Shown piece after piece: positions 23,300 to 43,096 of a stretch of 64,000 nt of DNA. Within the stretch, counting starts at the first letter, position 1. Every line of letters begins with the position of its first letter. Position numbers and translations under genes: made by a program. The notes beneath the pieces are model-generated. The model saw nothing but the letters and a program-made list of their open reading frames with translations, did no database searches and was not told the DNA's origin. The stretch covers positions 20,274,001-20,338,000 of the forward strand of contig CAVNZM010000001.1 in NCBI GenBank assembly GCA_963693365.1, given 5' to 3'. This DNA comes from Amoebidium appalachense (lineage: Eukaryota > Ichthyosporea).

Positions 23300-23746
23300 T
23301 TACTTCTGCACAAATGCGGCTAGGTCACCCAGCCATTTCATGTACTCCCTCTGCTCCTTGTCGAAGTAAAGCACCTGCAAAGGGTGTGTTAGCCACACTG
23401 CTGCATTACACCACAAAGGGTATCATGCCCCTACCATACCAGCCCGAGGCACATGCCCGATCCAACCAATTTTGCATGATTCTCAGCCGCACAGCCGCAA
23501 CCACGACAAGGTCAGGGTAGGAATGTATGCTTCGTGCCATGCACACAGCAGGTTGGGTCTAAGCACGTGCACCCACACATCAAAGCATGTCTGCATGCCC
23601 CAACAACCACCACACCCACGCCGTTTGCTAGAGGCCCGCAGGCATCATGCATGGGCCAACAACCAAAAAGACAACACCTACCCACCAGTCCAAAGCCGCG
23701 AGAATCGATCCCACTTTTCCACACACACACACAACAAGGAGGCATA

Positions 23747-23777
<31 letters not shown>

Positions 23778-24119
23778 AAAAATAAACTAAAAAAATAAAA
23801 AAAATTCACCGCCACCACCACCACGAGTCACCCACCGTGGTACCAAAGAGAAAACTCACCTCGATGAAGTTACCAAGGTCCTCGTTGATTCCTCGGGAGG
23901 CCAAGTAGTCGATGACGGCCTGCTGCAGTGTCTGTGGTGCCCAGTGACGTCAGATCACACACACACACACACACCCACACACACGCACACACAGAGAGAG
24001 AGAGAGAGAGCGAGAGATGGGGGCGGGAGGGGGGTGGGAGAGGGAGAGAGGAGGAAGAGAGAGAGTGAGAGAGAGAAAGAGAGCGGGGAGAGAGGGGGGG
24101 GGGGGGGGGGGGGGGGGGG

Positions 24120-24156
<37 letters not shown>

Positions 24157-24229
24157 GGAGAGCGGGAGAGAGGGAAGAACACAATGTGAGAAGTTTGACA
24201 CATGCACAACACCAGTCGTCCCTGCAAAG

Positions 24230-24266
<37 letters not shown>

Positions 24267-24581
24267 CCACCCTCACACACACACACACACACACACACAA
24301 AAAAAAAAGAGAGAAAGAGAAAGAGAAAGAAAAAAGGACGACCAGCTCACAAGCGAATTAGCCTATCCCCATGGTGCACCCATGTGTGTGACGTCATACC
24401 TCATCCAGCTCCGACAGCTTCGGGCCGGGGTAGTCGGCAAGCTCCACAAGGGGGTTGTCCTTGAGCGCTGCAGGGTTAGAAACAACAGGTCAGGGTTAGA
24501 AACAACAGGTCAGGGTTAGAAACATCGCCAGGCACACACCCAACGAAACACACAAGTTACAATGTACTTCATCTACATAAG

Positions 24582-24616
<35 letters not shown>

Positions 24617-25691
24617 CCTTCTACGAGAAGACACTTTTGGTTTTTCGTGATTTTCCACCCATCGCAGCGATCGAAACCCCTTTGAGCCTATACTTAAATG
24701 AAAGCCAATTTTTGCTCTATCGAGCGGTACTGTTTGTTAGCGACGCGCGATTACGAAAAGTTTTATTAGGATATATGTGTTTTTCATTTATGAACCTTAT
24801 TTCATCAGATGACGATTGAATCGACACTCAGACATTGACCAATCATTAAATCGTTTTGGCTCAAGATCAAACTACAAAATGTAAACGATAGCTAACCATT
24901 GGATATTAAAGTTAGATCAATCGATACCGATCGAGTTTTAACTTCGGAGTGTCTTCTCGTGGAAGGTACATATTAGTTGTGGTGAGAAGGACAAAAGACA
25001 TTAATTGTATTCAACATATATACGAACACGAATGATAAGGCCGAACCAACTCTTTCACCGATGTAGAGAGGCAGGCGAGTGGGAGAGAACGTCGTGGTGG
25101 GAGGGAGGAGGAGGAGGAGGAGGAGGGGGGGATGCTCTCCATAGAAGGAAATATTCTAGGCACAGGCACAGGACGATATACGAGGGAATCGAGCAAGGAT
25201 ATGTGGGGGGCACGCACCCTCCTCATCCGGGGTGTTGTCGAAGTAGATCTGGGTGCAGTCCAGCTGCCCGCCAAGTGACGACATCTGCAGCACCATGGCC
25301 CCCGCATTCTTGGCCTGAAATCAGTGTCAGCATGCAGAAAACATAGCATGTGCTCTGGAGAGGAGAAGTGGGTGTGCAGGGGCGGGAGGTGGGGTGCCAT
25401 GTACAAAGCAAAGGGTGTGTCTGTATGTCTGTATGTCCGTGTCTGTCTCTGTATGGTTGTGGTTGTGTGTGTGCCTCTGTATTTCTTGTGTGGTTGTGAT
25501 TGTGTCTAAATCTGTATGCCTGTGCTTCTCTGTCGGTGTGTCCATGTGTCTGCGTTCGTTTTTGCACGGGTCTCCGTGTTTAAATGTCTGTGGCTCTCTT
25601 TATCAGTGAGGGCATAGAGTGTGCAAGTGCTATGTGCTTTTTTTTGGTGTATGGGCAAGCACGGGGGGCACCAGGGGAGGGAGGAGAAAAA

Positions 25692-25722
<31 letters not shown>

Positions 25723-25815
25723 GAATGCGTCAAAAAGTACGAAGTACACAAGAACAAACGGATAACACGATGCAGAATGCAAGCCATACATAAAGAGTAT
25801 GCATCATAAGCAGAG

Positions 25816-25854
<39 letters not shown>

Positions 25855-26637
25855 ACATACCCCCTCCTTGACGATCTGAACGCTGAAGGGGACTGGGATG
25901 GACGACTGTGCGGTGAAGGAGGGTCAGATCGTACTATTGGGTCCAATGGGCCACAACATTCCTTGCCGGCGATGATGAATATTTGAATAAGATCTAATAC
26001 GCCACCCCACTCATCATGTATGTTGCAACCAAATTCAACTAACACCGTGCAATATCTTCTCGCAAACAGAAATATGAGAGTGCATGGCATCTACCAGCTC
26101 TAAAGATGCTAGTTTCTCAACCTTAGTCCGTGCACGAGCGAGAACTATCGACACTTGAATTAATTGCACAGCCGCCAATTCAGATCGTTCAATCACATCT
26201 AAATTGCAGTCTAAGTTCAAAATAAGCACATCATATGGATGCATTTCAACTATCAGCCGTATTGTGAAAGGACTTGAAGCAGTGTGCACATGTGAAAGAC
26301 ACATCGCTAGGACTACTGTACTGTGTGCATCTGTGAATACTTCCTGCTTGTGTGCAGATATGCTCACACGCCCATGTGTGTGCATGTGCGCATGTGTGTG
26401 AGTGTGTGTGTGTGCGCGCGCATGCGTATGCATCTGTGAGCATGTGTGCATCTGTGTTTGTGTGTGTGTGTGTGCATGTTCATGTGTGGATGTGCATGTG
26501 CTTGTGTGTGTGCCTGTGTGTGCTTGTGGCCCACACCTGCTCATCCTCGGTCATGCCCTCCTCGGGATCCATCACCCCCAGAGTCACATTGATGCTGCAG
26601 CACACCAGTCAGTCACAGGCACCTTGCAAGTGTGTGT

Positions 26638-26686
<49 letters not shown>

Positions 26687-27385
26687 AACAGGGGGGGGGG
26701 GGGGAGAGAAGTGCGGAAACCTGAGCGTGGTGGTTGCAGAACGGGCCAGGGAAGGGGAGGGGAGGGGAGGGGGAGGAGGAGGAGGATCCGATGTAACGAA
26801 ACTACAATAACGTGTCCCTACCTACAACTCGAGACCAGACATCGGCACTCGTGTGTGCATTCATAGTGCCCATTTTAATTAGCTGCATGCATTCATGGTG
26901 CCCATTCTAATTAGCTGCATGTATTCTAATTAGCTGCATGCATTCATAGTGCCCATTCTAATTGGTTGCATGCATTGAGAGTGACCATTGTAACTAAAAT
27001 TAGCTGCACGCATTGGGGCCACCCACGTCTCGTTGCCGACCACATTCCTGATGTACACATCCCTCGACCCCGCAGTGTCCTCCACCTGCATACAAATAGG
27101 TCATCAGTCCATCCCTCCATCCGTCCCGTCCCCCCTCCCCCCCTCCCCCCCCCCCCCCCCCCCAGCGGGCGTTTTACATGTACGACAGTTGCCCACCAGC
27201 CGACACAAACACATGCAACATGCCGAACTTGCAGAGCAAGAGATCAACAAACAATGATACACCCAGCTGCTAATATTAGGCGAAGCAAGTATGCATGCTG
27301 CCAAGGCACACCCATCAGTTGCACACAGGGGCATCCAGGTTACATCACCCTCCCTCCCCTCCTCCTCCCCCCCCCCCCCCTCACA

Positions 27386-27418
<33 letters not shown>

Positions 27419-29301
27419 GAAAGAAAGAAAGAAAGAAGGAGAAGAAGAAAAGAAACAGAACATACAGAAAAACACATGCACACAACCACATCCACGGTGA
27501 GAAGGGATGCAGACTATGGGCAGAGTAAAGCACCACCGAGTGACCCACACATGCTGGTTTCTCCCATGTGGAATGCAGCAACGCAAATGCCCACCACAAA
27601 CAACACAGTGTAGGTCACAGTCACAGCTACATCGGCCACACAGAGTAAACATCAGCAATGTGTGTGTGTGTGTGTGTGTGTGCGCGCACACACATGCAGG
27701 TGTGTGCGTGCGTGCGGGTGTGCGCATGCGTGTGTGACGGGCGAAGGGAAGGGAGGGGGGGGGGGGGGGGAGGGGTACCAACCTTCCAGGTGGTGTTCTT
27801 GAGGAAGGCAGCCACCTCGTCATTTGGCTGCACACCACCATATATGGTAAGTCCAAAGCACACCTCAGGCTCCTCCCCCCCCCTCTCCCCCATCATATTC
27901 CAAACACATGGACATTGCCTCATTGCCCCTTTTCTTCTTCATCTTCTTCCTCCCTCGCTCACCTTCATAGAAACGACCATATCTGCACGGCACACACATA
28001 CACACACACACGTTTCAACATATCTGGGACAACCATCGACACGTACACACATTGGGCACTCAAACCTGTACACGAGCTCCTCCACCTACCTACCCCACCC
28101 CACCCTCACACACACACACACACATGCACACCTTGTAGTTCTCCTTCTCATAACCCAGCTCCTTAGCCAGTGCCTGGGCAAAGCTGCTGCTTGCCTGCTG
28201 AGGGTTCTTGGCTGCCTCCGTCACGGACTCGGCTGCAGGGGTGAATGTAAGAGAAAAAATACTGTTGCAAGGCTCGGCGCAACTATTCGTACACTGCCAC
28301 ACACATAATATCCTCCCCCCCCCCCCCCCCTCAAACCCCCTCCTTCTCGTCTCCCGCCTTTATTCGTCCCATGGGCAGTAGAGAATAATTGAATAAGCTC
28401 CAAGGGACCCGGGGAGAGAGTGTGGCAAGAGTGTGGGGTGCAGGGGGAGGGGGAGGGGGGGGGGGATACCTTATAAAGTGCTAATTAAAAAACACCCAAC
28501 ATAACACACGCTTCAGCACACCATCCGGAAGAGGGTAAAGGGGGTGGCGAAAAGCGAGAGAATACGGGAGAGAGGGGGAGGAGAGAGATAGGTGAGATCG
28601 AGAGACCAAGGGAAGGCTCCCTAGGCATAAAAAAAGGGGAAGTAGAGAGGGGGCGAGGGTGGAGGTGGGGGCGAGAAAAAGGGGGACGGGGGTGAGGGAG
28701 GGGGATGGAGAAAAGAGGGAGGTGGGGAGAGGGGAAGTAAGGGAGAGAGGGGCCGGGAGGGGGGGGGGAGGGGGGGGGGGTAAGGGGGGAAGAAAGAAAG
28801 ATAGAAAGAGAGAGGGAGGGGAGGGGAAGGGAGGGAGGGAGGGTGACACACAGAGAGATAGAGGGGGGGGGGGGGGGGGGGAGAGAGAGAGAGAAGCGAG
28901 AGGCGGAGAGGGAGATGGGAGAGGGAGGGGAGGGGGGAAGGGGAGGGGGAGGAGGGGGTGGGGAAGGAGCACACACACATACACAAAGAGAGAGAGGGGC
29001 GGAGGGGGGGAGGGGGGGGAGAGAGAGAGGGGGGGGGGGAAGGAGAGTGGGGGAGAGCGAGGAGTGCTAGAGCGAGGGAAACGGGTAAGGGAGAGAGGGA
29101 GAGGGAGGGGGGGGGGGGGGGGGAGGAAATAAGATAGGACCCACCTGCTATGGTGATGTTGCGTGCGCCCAGCAGGGACCAGGCCGTGGGCACGGCAGCA
29201 GCTGGCACGGCCGTGCGCACAGCTACAGTGCGTGCCACGGCAGTGACGGCCACACGGGCCTGGGCAAGCGCCCCGAGACGGCAGGCTGACGTGCGCAACA
29301 T
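23300..29301 (-). CDS. C1QBP: p32/C1QBP/MAM33-family mitochondrial matrix protein
   Basis: Ten exons join in phase into 258 aa (human about 282): 29301-29145, 28232-28132, 27827-27783, 27085-27027, 26594-26537, 25905-25861, 25314-25218, 24467-24400, 23931-23860, 23374-23300 (TAA). Residues 1-50 are rich in Ala, Arg and Thr and lack acids, a mitochondrial presequence. The mature part shows the family layout: VGNETINVTLGVMD (compare the conserved ITVTFNI strand), an acidic loop, a hydrophobic beta strand AGAMVLQM, then C-terminal helices with YLASRGINEDLGNFIE and FDKEQREYMKWLGDL. Known members are acidic homotrimers of the mitochondrial matrix tied to mitoribosome function and oxidative phosphorylation. 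Introns carry a MITE-like element (24617-24966), a truncated SINE-like copy (about 25731-25815) and a tandem array (26853-27013). Its start lies about 0.8 kb from the divergent RING gene. Confidence 0.93.
24471..24526. repeat. 20-bp tandem repeat at a p32 acceptor
   Basis: CAGGGTTAGAAACAACAGGT repeats at 24471, 24491 and partly at 24511. The first copy abuts exon 8 of the minus-strand p32 gene, so the unit includes its AG acceptor. Confidence 0.95.
24617..24966. mobile_element. MITE-like element, Tc1/mariner type, in p32 intron 7
   Basis: A 350-bp AT-rich insert with terminal inverted repeats CCTTC(T/C)ACGAGAAGACACT (18 of 19 bp match) flanked on each side by TA (24615-24616 and 24967-24968), the target duplication typical of Tc1/mariner elements. 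It encodes no transposase, so it is non-autonomous. Composition differs sharply from the C-tract beside it. Confidence 0.8.
25731..25815 (-). mobile_element. Truncated SINE-like copy, subfamily A (p32 intron 6)
   Basis: About 80 bp matching the C-tract end of the family, abutting a G-tract on its left and ending at AAGCAGAGCC, where a second G-tract begins. Strand is given in the family's sense (C-tract 3'). Confidence 0.85.
26853..27013. repeat. Imperfect roughly 34-bp tandem array in p32 intron 4
   Basis: About four and a half units built on GCATTCATAGTGCCCATTCT and AATTAGCTGCAT, one unit shortened to TGTATTCTAATTAGCTGCAT. Confidence 0.85.
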
Positions 29302-29394
29302 GGTGGAGAAGGAGTGCCTGTCTGCGTGTACGTGTGGGTGTGGGTGTGTGTGTGGGTGTGTGGTTGCGTGTGCGCACGTTAAGCGGGTGTGTAC

Positions 29395-29436
<42 letters not shown>

Positions 29437-30115
29437 CTGTGTGGGTGTGTGTGTGTGTGGGTGTGTGTGTGTGTGTGTGTGCGTGTGTGTGTGTTGAGGA
29501 TGGGGGTGGTAAGGTTAGGATGCAGCAGAGATGAAGCTTCACAAAATGCATTCTAAAAAGCAGGACGGCAAAATATGTGGCAAAATACGGGAGCAAAATT
29601 CTGAAAAGGCGCCCATGTGTATGCCTTACTCACGTTTAACGGGAGCACGTTGACAGCCAAGCACACAATGCCCAAGGTGCTTAGGGAAAAACGCCAAAAA
29701 GAAACAGAGATATGAGTGCTTGGTACAGATAAGCAATGGGAAGAGCTCAAAAAAAGAAAAAAATCAGAACCAGTTCAAGTAACTCGTGTAAGAACTCGCC
29801 CAACCACCTTGAAACAGGAGCACATGAAAAAAGAACTTACGGGAAAGTGTCGTGTGTGTGTGTGCATGTGTGCGTTCTGCTGAGCCAAGTCTTGTACTTG
29901 TGTAGCTGTGACGTCAGAGGTAGAAAGCGCGGTGAGGGAAGAAACTTAAAATACCCAATGAAACAACAATTTGATAAGTTTAAACAAAAGTTCACTTGTT
30001 TATTTATGAAGTATTGTACAATTGGCAGTTTTTTATTTAGTGTAATTTTGATGGCTATATGACTGCATGAAACAATTGTTGTTGCTTTTTGTTAGAAGAA
30101 ATCTACATTTTTAAA
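29302..30115. other. Divergent intergenic region between p32 and the RING gene
   Basis: Starts with (GT)n (29399-29490) and continues as unique AT-rich DNA. Its size and gene orientation suit a shared bidirectional promoter region. No gene seen. Confidence 0.6.
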
Positions 30116-31929
30116 ATGCCTTTCAAACGTAAGTGCGGTTTTTGGTTCGTCGCTGTACACGGCCAAAAACCCCTACTGACTGCCCATTGTGCAATCCTTT
30201 TTGCCGGACTACTTGTTCAAGTTTCGCCGAGTTGACGAGACCGAGCTCGCGAGAGAGACCGTTTGTATGTCTGTGTGTAAGCCATTTAAACCTGCAGTCT
30301 TATGTCTCAAAGCAGGCGCAAATAAGCCTCAGCATATCTGGCTGGCAGAGATGGGCCAGGCACTAGAGACAGAGCACGCAGCACGTGCGCGGCAGGAGGA
30401 GTGGCTGCAGTGGCTGTGTGCCCTCACCCCCGCACGCCTTACAGCCTTCGTAGACGAGGCAAACGACTTGTCACGGCGCGTGTTTGACGAGAATGGCACC
30501 TACTTGCGGTTCTTGTGGCTTAACAACGAGTGCTATAGTGAGGAGGGGGCGAAGTGGAGGGACGAGGTGGAGATAGGCTGCGAAAAGGTAGGTGTTCAGA
30601 GGTCCGGCCAAACTCCTGGGTTTAATTATTAGATTTGGATTTTGCAGAATGGTGGGAGGTTGTGGTTGGGTGCCTTCCCCCCCCCCCCTCCCCCCACAAC
30701 GGCCACCCCCACGCCCCTTCTCCCCCCCCCCCCCCTCCCCCCCCCCCCCCCCCCCCAACACCCCCCTCCCCCCCCCCCCCCCCCCCCCCCCCCCTCGCCA
30801 AGGAGGTTGTGGTTGGGTGTCTGCCCCCCCTCCTCCCCCCCCCCCCCCCCCCCCCCCCCACAACGGCCACCCCCACGCCCCTTCTTCTCCCCCCCTCCCC
30901 CCCCCCCCCCCAAACACACACACACACACACCCGGTCACCACCACCACTGCTATCACCACTGCCATTAACACTTAAAGTGCTTCGCCCCATCCACCTTCC
31001 CCCCTTTCCTTCTTTTTTGCCCTATGAATCCCACCCCTTCTTACCTCTTCGCAAGGGCCAGGCTTCACATCACCTTTAAATTTTGCAGGCGAAGCTGGCT
31101 AGATAGATAGATCTATGCTAAGGTCTATTGCCTCCCCAACTGTGTGTTCCTGTGCAGCCGGATGTATGTGCGTGTGTCTTTTGCACGACACCCGTACCCT
31201 ATCTACATGGTTTCGTGCGCTTTTCATGTCTTCGTGTGTGTGCACACTATGTGCTTATCAATAGTCTTTGCACTTGCTTGCTGCTACTGGAAAGGTTTTA
31301 TGCTTCAATTCTCACAAATCTGGCCACGTACACAATTAACTCACACACAAACCTTTCCGGATCTATAGGCATAGCCACTGATCACGTTCTTACTCCTCAC
31401 ACACCTGCCCCCTTCAGGTGCACTGTGACAGTGTGAACGAGCTCAAGCTCCTCCGCCTACCCCAGTTCCACCGTCTTGTTTGCATCATACGTGAGCACGT
31501 GCATATGGACATAGGCAACCTGGAGGCCAGTGATCTGCTGACAGCACTTAGACGACTAGACACAGACTGGGAGTGTCTGGTGTGTGCTGCTGCCCCAGTG
31601 GATGAGGCCCTGCCCTGCGGCCATGCATTCTGCAGTGCCTGTCTGAACGCATGGTATGTGCAAACCCTCCCCTCGCCCCTCCCCTCCCCTCCCTCTCTCC
31701 CCCCCCCCCCTCCCCCCCCTCCTCCCCCTTCCCTTCCCTTTACCTGGGGTGGGGGAGGGGGGGAGGGGGGTGTATATCCCTTGCCATTTTACCCGTTATC
31801 TTCCTGTACTCTGTACCTCATTCTACCTCTCCCCCCCCCCCCCTCCCCCTCCCCTCCTCGCACTTTCTCCCCTACCCGTAAGTTACCAAACCCCCACGTC
31901 TCCAAAACCTCCCTTCCCCCCTCCCCTCC

Positions 31930-31965
<36 letters not shown>

Positions 31966-32100
31966 CCCCAGCCCTCCCTTTCCCCTGTGTGGTGTGGTCC
32001 TTCCTTACACATCAGGATGTTCAATCCCCCCCCCCCCCCCCCCCCCTTTCCCCCCATCGATCCTGATCCTGTCCCTCTGAACTGTTGCCTTGGCGCGGCA

Positions 32101-32149
<49 letters not shown>

Positions 32150-32510
32150 AAAAAAAAAAAAAAAAAACCATCTTCAAGCACACGGCACTATTACCATCAT
32201 GAACACTGGCCTGCCTGCCCATTGCTGCTTCACAGCTGCTCTCCCTGCACCCTATTTTTATTCTTGTGTCTCGGGCATGCACATGATTTGTGTACAATTA
32301 GCAAGGCATTGTACACACAAGAAAAACCATCCCCCCCCCCCCCCCCCCTCCCCCGCAATTGATGACTTGGGCCCTCCCTGAGGATGGGCTCTGCTTATGA
32401 CGCATACTGTGCGCATGGCTGATGCTGCATACTTGAATGTTTGCCTTTGCATGTGTCCTGCATCATGCTTCTCATCGTCTATGCGTACTTCGTACTGTGT
32501 TCCGCATTCA

Positions 32511-32549
<39 letters not shown>

Positions 32550-32781
32550 CGCCCGCGCGCGTGCCTTTCTCTGGTCGAAAGAAGGGATGGGTTGAGAACC
32601 AAGAACGATCTCTTGCCTCCCCCAATAGTAGTTTCCTTTTTGTGTTTCTATTGTTTGGCCTTGTGCATTCTGGTTTCATTCGTTTTGCTCCAACATTTTC
32701 ATGCAACACCCCCATAACCCCCCCCCCCCCCCCCCCCCCCCCTCCCCCCTCCCCCCCCCCCTCCCTTCATGCACGCGCATG

Positions 32782-32833
<52 letters not shown>

Positions 32834-33135
32834 ATCTTCACCAACCCCAGCAGGGGCCCAGCTCCAACCCCAACCCCAAACCCTTTACCCCCATCCGTTC
32901 GTTCCTTCCTTCTTTAACCTGTGGACTTCTTGATATTCACATTTATCTGTGCACGTGTTTTTTTTTATATTGCACACAGTTACTAACACCGACATTCGGC
33001 AGGGATGCAACGCAAAAGGGCTGCCCGGTGTGCCGGCAGGTGCCCGACTCCACCGAGGAGACGTATGTGCTGGCCGATGGGCCCACAATCAACCAGATTG
33101 GTGCCCTGGTCATGGACGCAGCCGATGCCGTTTGA
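30116..33135 (+). CDS. RING-HC finger protein, probable E3 ubiquitin ligase
   Basis: Secure exons are about 30232-30587, 31418-31653 and 33003-33135 (TGA); the last two join as TG+G to give a Trp. The split finger reads CLVC-x10-CGHAFC-x2-C...CPVC, a complete C3HC4 RING interrupted by an intron between Cys6 and Cys7, as expected for an E2-binding E3 ligase. Upstream is about 200 aa of helical, charged sequence with no family I recognise; the protein ends about 30 aa after the RING. The 5' end is uncertain. One in-phase model uses ATG 30116 with a 13-nt first exon (donor GTAAGT at 30129) spliced to 30232. An in-frame ATG near 30267 is the alternative. The second long intron (31654-33002) contains a reverse-oriented copy of the SINE-like family. 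The gene is divergent from p32 and convergent with PGAM5. Confidence 0.8.
32365..32516 (+). mobile_element. SINE-like copy, subfamily B, in the RING gene intron
   Basis: Reads CTGAGGATGGGCTCTGCTTA through to CGCATTCAAA and then a C-tract of about 36 bp. Same sequence as 44703-44870 in reverse complement. Confidence 0.88.
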
Positions 33136-33620
33136 AAATTGGGTGAAAGTTAGATTTATGTTTTGAAGTGCAAAGAGAGAGTGTGGAGGGGCAATATCTC
33201 ACCTATGCGCATTATAATGCATGAATGATGTGCTTCATACGCAGCTAAGATTAGTACAAATGTGAGCAGAATTTTGTAGGTGCAATTTATGATTCCCGTA
33301 ATTTAGAGTATCGCTAGCGCTTCTTTGCTTTCCTTGCCCTTTGTCGAATCTCAATGGTATGCGCGATATATTCAGCTTTCTAACATTGATGACTTACCTA
33401 CTTAGACCGATGATAGAGCGCCTTGTAAGACCCATCCATATGTATGAATGAATGCCTTGTACTATTGAGGTTATAACTTCCGCGCACCAGCAAACCCGAT
33501 AGTGTAACGTGTGCGGTTTTTAGAATTGCAAGCTGCACGAGCATAGCATATATGAAAGTGTGTGTGTGTGCACGTGTGTGCTTGTGCGAATGTGTGTGTG
33601 TGTATATGTGTTGGTGTGTG

Positions 33621-33683
<63 letters not shown>

Positions 33684-34317
33684 TTTGCGTGTGTGCATTG
33701 TGCAACCTGCAGGGGGTGGCCATGGCCCAGGGGTACTGTTTCGTGTGCATGCATGTGTGGTGGCAACATGGTTGTGTGTGACGAGTGATTTTTTGAGCTC
33801 CCGGCCATTTGTACAGCTTTGCCTTTATATATGCTTTATTCCAATCGTTGGCTACATTAAATTTAAATCTGTAAAAAAAAAAAACAGCGCCCAATGATAC
33901 TGCTTACATAACGGGCTGCTCTTCATCTACAGTCTTTCCGACTATTAAACACCAGAACAACGAGCAAATCCTAACCCCCCCCCCCCCCCAACTCTCCCCT
34001 GCCCTCGGGATGCTCCCCCCATTCTTTCACTCCTCCGACTACCCTGCTTGCTCATAAGCAGTGTCTCCTCAGGGCCCAAAAACTACCCCGAATTAGCACT
34101 CATTCATTCAACAGTTAGGCCACCCCCATTGCGGGTACAACCATTATAACCCAAAAAGATGCAAACAAAAAACCTTACCCAATCCGTGTAACCAAGAATA
34201 ACTACAACACACACCTTCTATTTCATATCTTATGCTACCCCTCTCACACGCGCACCTCATACCACTGTGATATGCGCCACTAATCGGATTTTAGGCTACC
34301 CCCCACCCAATCAGGCC
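33136..34317. other. Convergent intergenic stretch between the RING gene and PGAM5
   Basis: AT-rich unique sequence with a (GT)n at about 33624-33680, an A12 run near 33872 and a C-tract at 33974-33988. No gene seen. Confidence 0.7.
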
Positions 34318-41713
<7,396 letters not shown>

Positions 41714-41757
41714 ATTGGCTATTAATCTTTCTACCGATCCATAAAAACGTATATAAT
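41714..41757 (+). promoter_or_regulatory. Probable core promoter of H2A (inverted CCAAT plus TATA)
   Basis: A TATATAAT box at 41750-41757 lies 61 bp before the H2A ATG, with an inverted CCAAT box (ATTGG, 41714-41718) about 30 bp upstream of it. The spacing suits a histone gene with a very short 5' UTR. Further ATTGG motifs occur near 41414 and 41453. Assigned by position and motif only. Confidence 0.55.
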
Positions 41758-41817
41758 CTAGCGCACATCTGCGGCCTGTCGTCAGTTGATCGTTTCTCTC
41801 TCCTCGCAAACGCAAAC

Positions 41818-42246
41818 ATGTCTGGCAAGGGCAAGGGTGGTAAGGGGGCTGGGAAGACCGCCTCCGGCAAGTCCAAGTCGCGCTCTTCGCGCGCCGGGCT
41901 TCAGTTCCCTGTGGGCCGTGTGCACCGTCTGCTCCGCAAGGGCAACTACGCTGAGCGCGTGGGTGCCGGTGCCCCCGTGTACCTGGCAGCCGTCCTCGAG
42001 TACCTGGCTGCTGAGATTCTCGAGCTGGCTGGCAACGCTGCCCGCGACAACAAGAAGACCCGTATCATTCCCCGCCACCTTCAGCTCGCCATCCGCAACG
42101 ACGAGGAGCTGAACCGCCTGCTTGGCGGCGTGACCATTGCACAGGGTGGTGTGCTGCCCAACATCCACGCCGTTCTCCTGCCCAAGAAGACCGGCAAGGA
42201 GGGTGCCCCCAAGAAGGGTGCCTCCAGCCAGAGCCAGGAGTTCTAA
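41818..42246 (+). CDS. H2AX: Histone H2A with H2A.X-type SQEF tail
   Basis: Single intronless ORF of 142 aa; the only clearly intronless gene in the window. It has the full H2A fold: a Lys/Gly/Ser-rich N-tail, [12 protein letters not shown], the helix ending in [19 protein letters not shown], acidic-patch residues (E..E..E and NDEELN) and [21 protein letters not shown]. The C-terminus SQSQEF carries the SQ(E/D)-aromatic motif that ATM/ATR-type kinases phosphorylate at DNA breaks (gamma-H2AX). Together with the 3' stem-loop at 42276-42291 it looks replication-dependent, so one gene may serve both canonical H2A and H2A.X roles, as in yeasts and several protists. Codon use is strongly C/G-ending, as in highly expressed genes. 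No other core histone gene is in the window. Confidence 0.97.
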   Translation: MSGKGKGGKGAGKTASGKSKSRSSRAGLQFPVGRVHRLLRKGNYAERVGAGAPVYLAAVLEYLAAEILELAGNAARDNKKTRIIPRHLQLAIRNDEELNRLLGGVTIAQGGVLPNIHAVLLPKKTGKEGAPKKGASSQSQEF

Positions 42247-42275
42247 GTGCCCGGCCCAGAACCACAACCAAAATA

Positions 42276-42291
42276 GGTGTTTTTTAACACC
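42276..42291 (+). terminator. Histone mRNA 3' stem-loop
   Basis: GGTGTT-TTTT-AACACC: a perfect 6-bp stem with a 4-nt U loop, 29 nt after the H2A stop. It is preceded by ACCAAAATA and followed by ACCACTCC, matching the usual CAAA and ACC flanks of metazoan replication-dependent histone mRNAs. A purine stretch (CAAAGA) about 9 nt downstream is a weak histone downstream element candidate. The fourth stem pair is G-C rather than the usual Y-R order. Confidence 0.75.
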
Positions 42292-42726
42292 ACCACTCCT
42301 CAAAGACATATCATACAGTCATCGCTTTTTCTTGGGGGGGGGGGGGGGGGGTAGTTTTCGTTGTTCGTGCTCCGAGCAACAATAACTTGCTATTACAAAC
42401 GTGTGGGTTCATAATGGTGCTGGTGTTGTCGGGTGTTGCTTTCCTCGTCTCTTAAAACTATTATGATACCCAAGGGCTCATGTATAGCTCAAAAAAACTG
42501 ATAACAAGTGGTGCTGCAACCTTCTTACCGGGTAAGTTAGTGGTTTTGCACCTGAATCTTGGTGGCAAGTTGGATTGCTTGGTGGGCTAATAAGAACCTT
42601 TTTAGTTCCTAATAATTCTTTTACGGTACAGCAGTTTCCACACTTCTGCTGCAAGTATTCTCAAAACTGACGTAGCTCTACGGGCACTTTCCCAGTGGGC
42701 CGTTTTACGGCTCAACTGCCTCTTTT

Positions 42727-42781
<55 letters not shown>

Positions 42782-42969
42782 CCGTTTCCAACACCATCCC
42801 TCATTCTCTCGCATATGACACACAACTGCAACCTTCTGAGGTAGCTTTTATTTTTCAAGGGGCTGTGGACGATCCGGGGGGCGGCTGATCACGTGACTCC
42901 TGCCAGCGTCGATTTATTCATACATAGGCTAGAGGGCACAGTCAGTACGTGCCAGCGGCACAAAATCTC

Positions 42970-43011
<42 letters not shown>

Positions 43012-43059
43012 ACCCCCAACCTTCGCCCCCATCTCTTATCCCATCTCTCGCATACATAC

Positions 43060-43096
<37 letters not shown>

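Noticed and set aside
28481-29596. 371-aa minus-strand Ser/Pro/Leu-rich ORF
   Set aside because: It runs through a purine-skewed tract and across p32 exon 1 in another frame; low complexity only.
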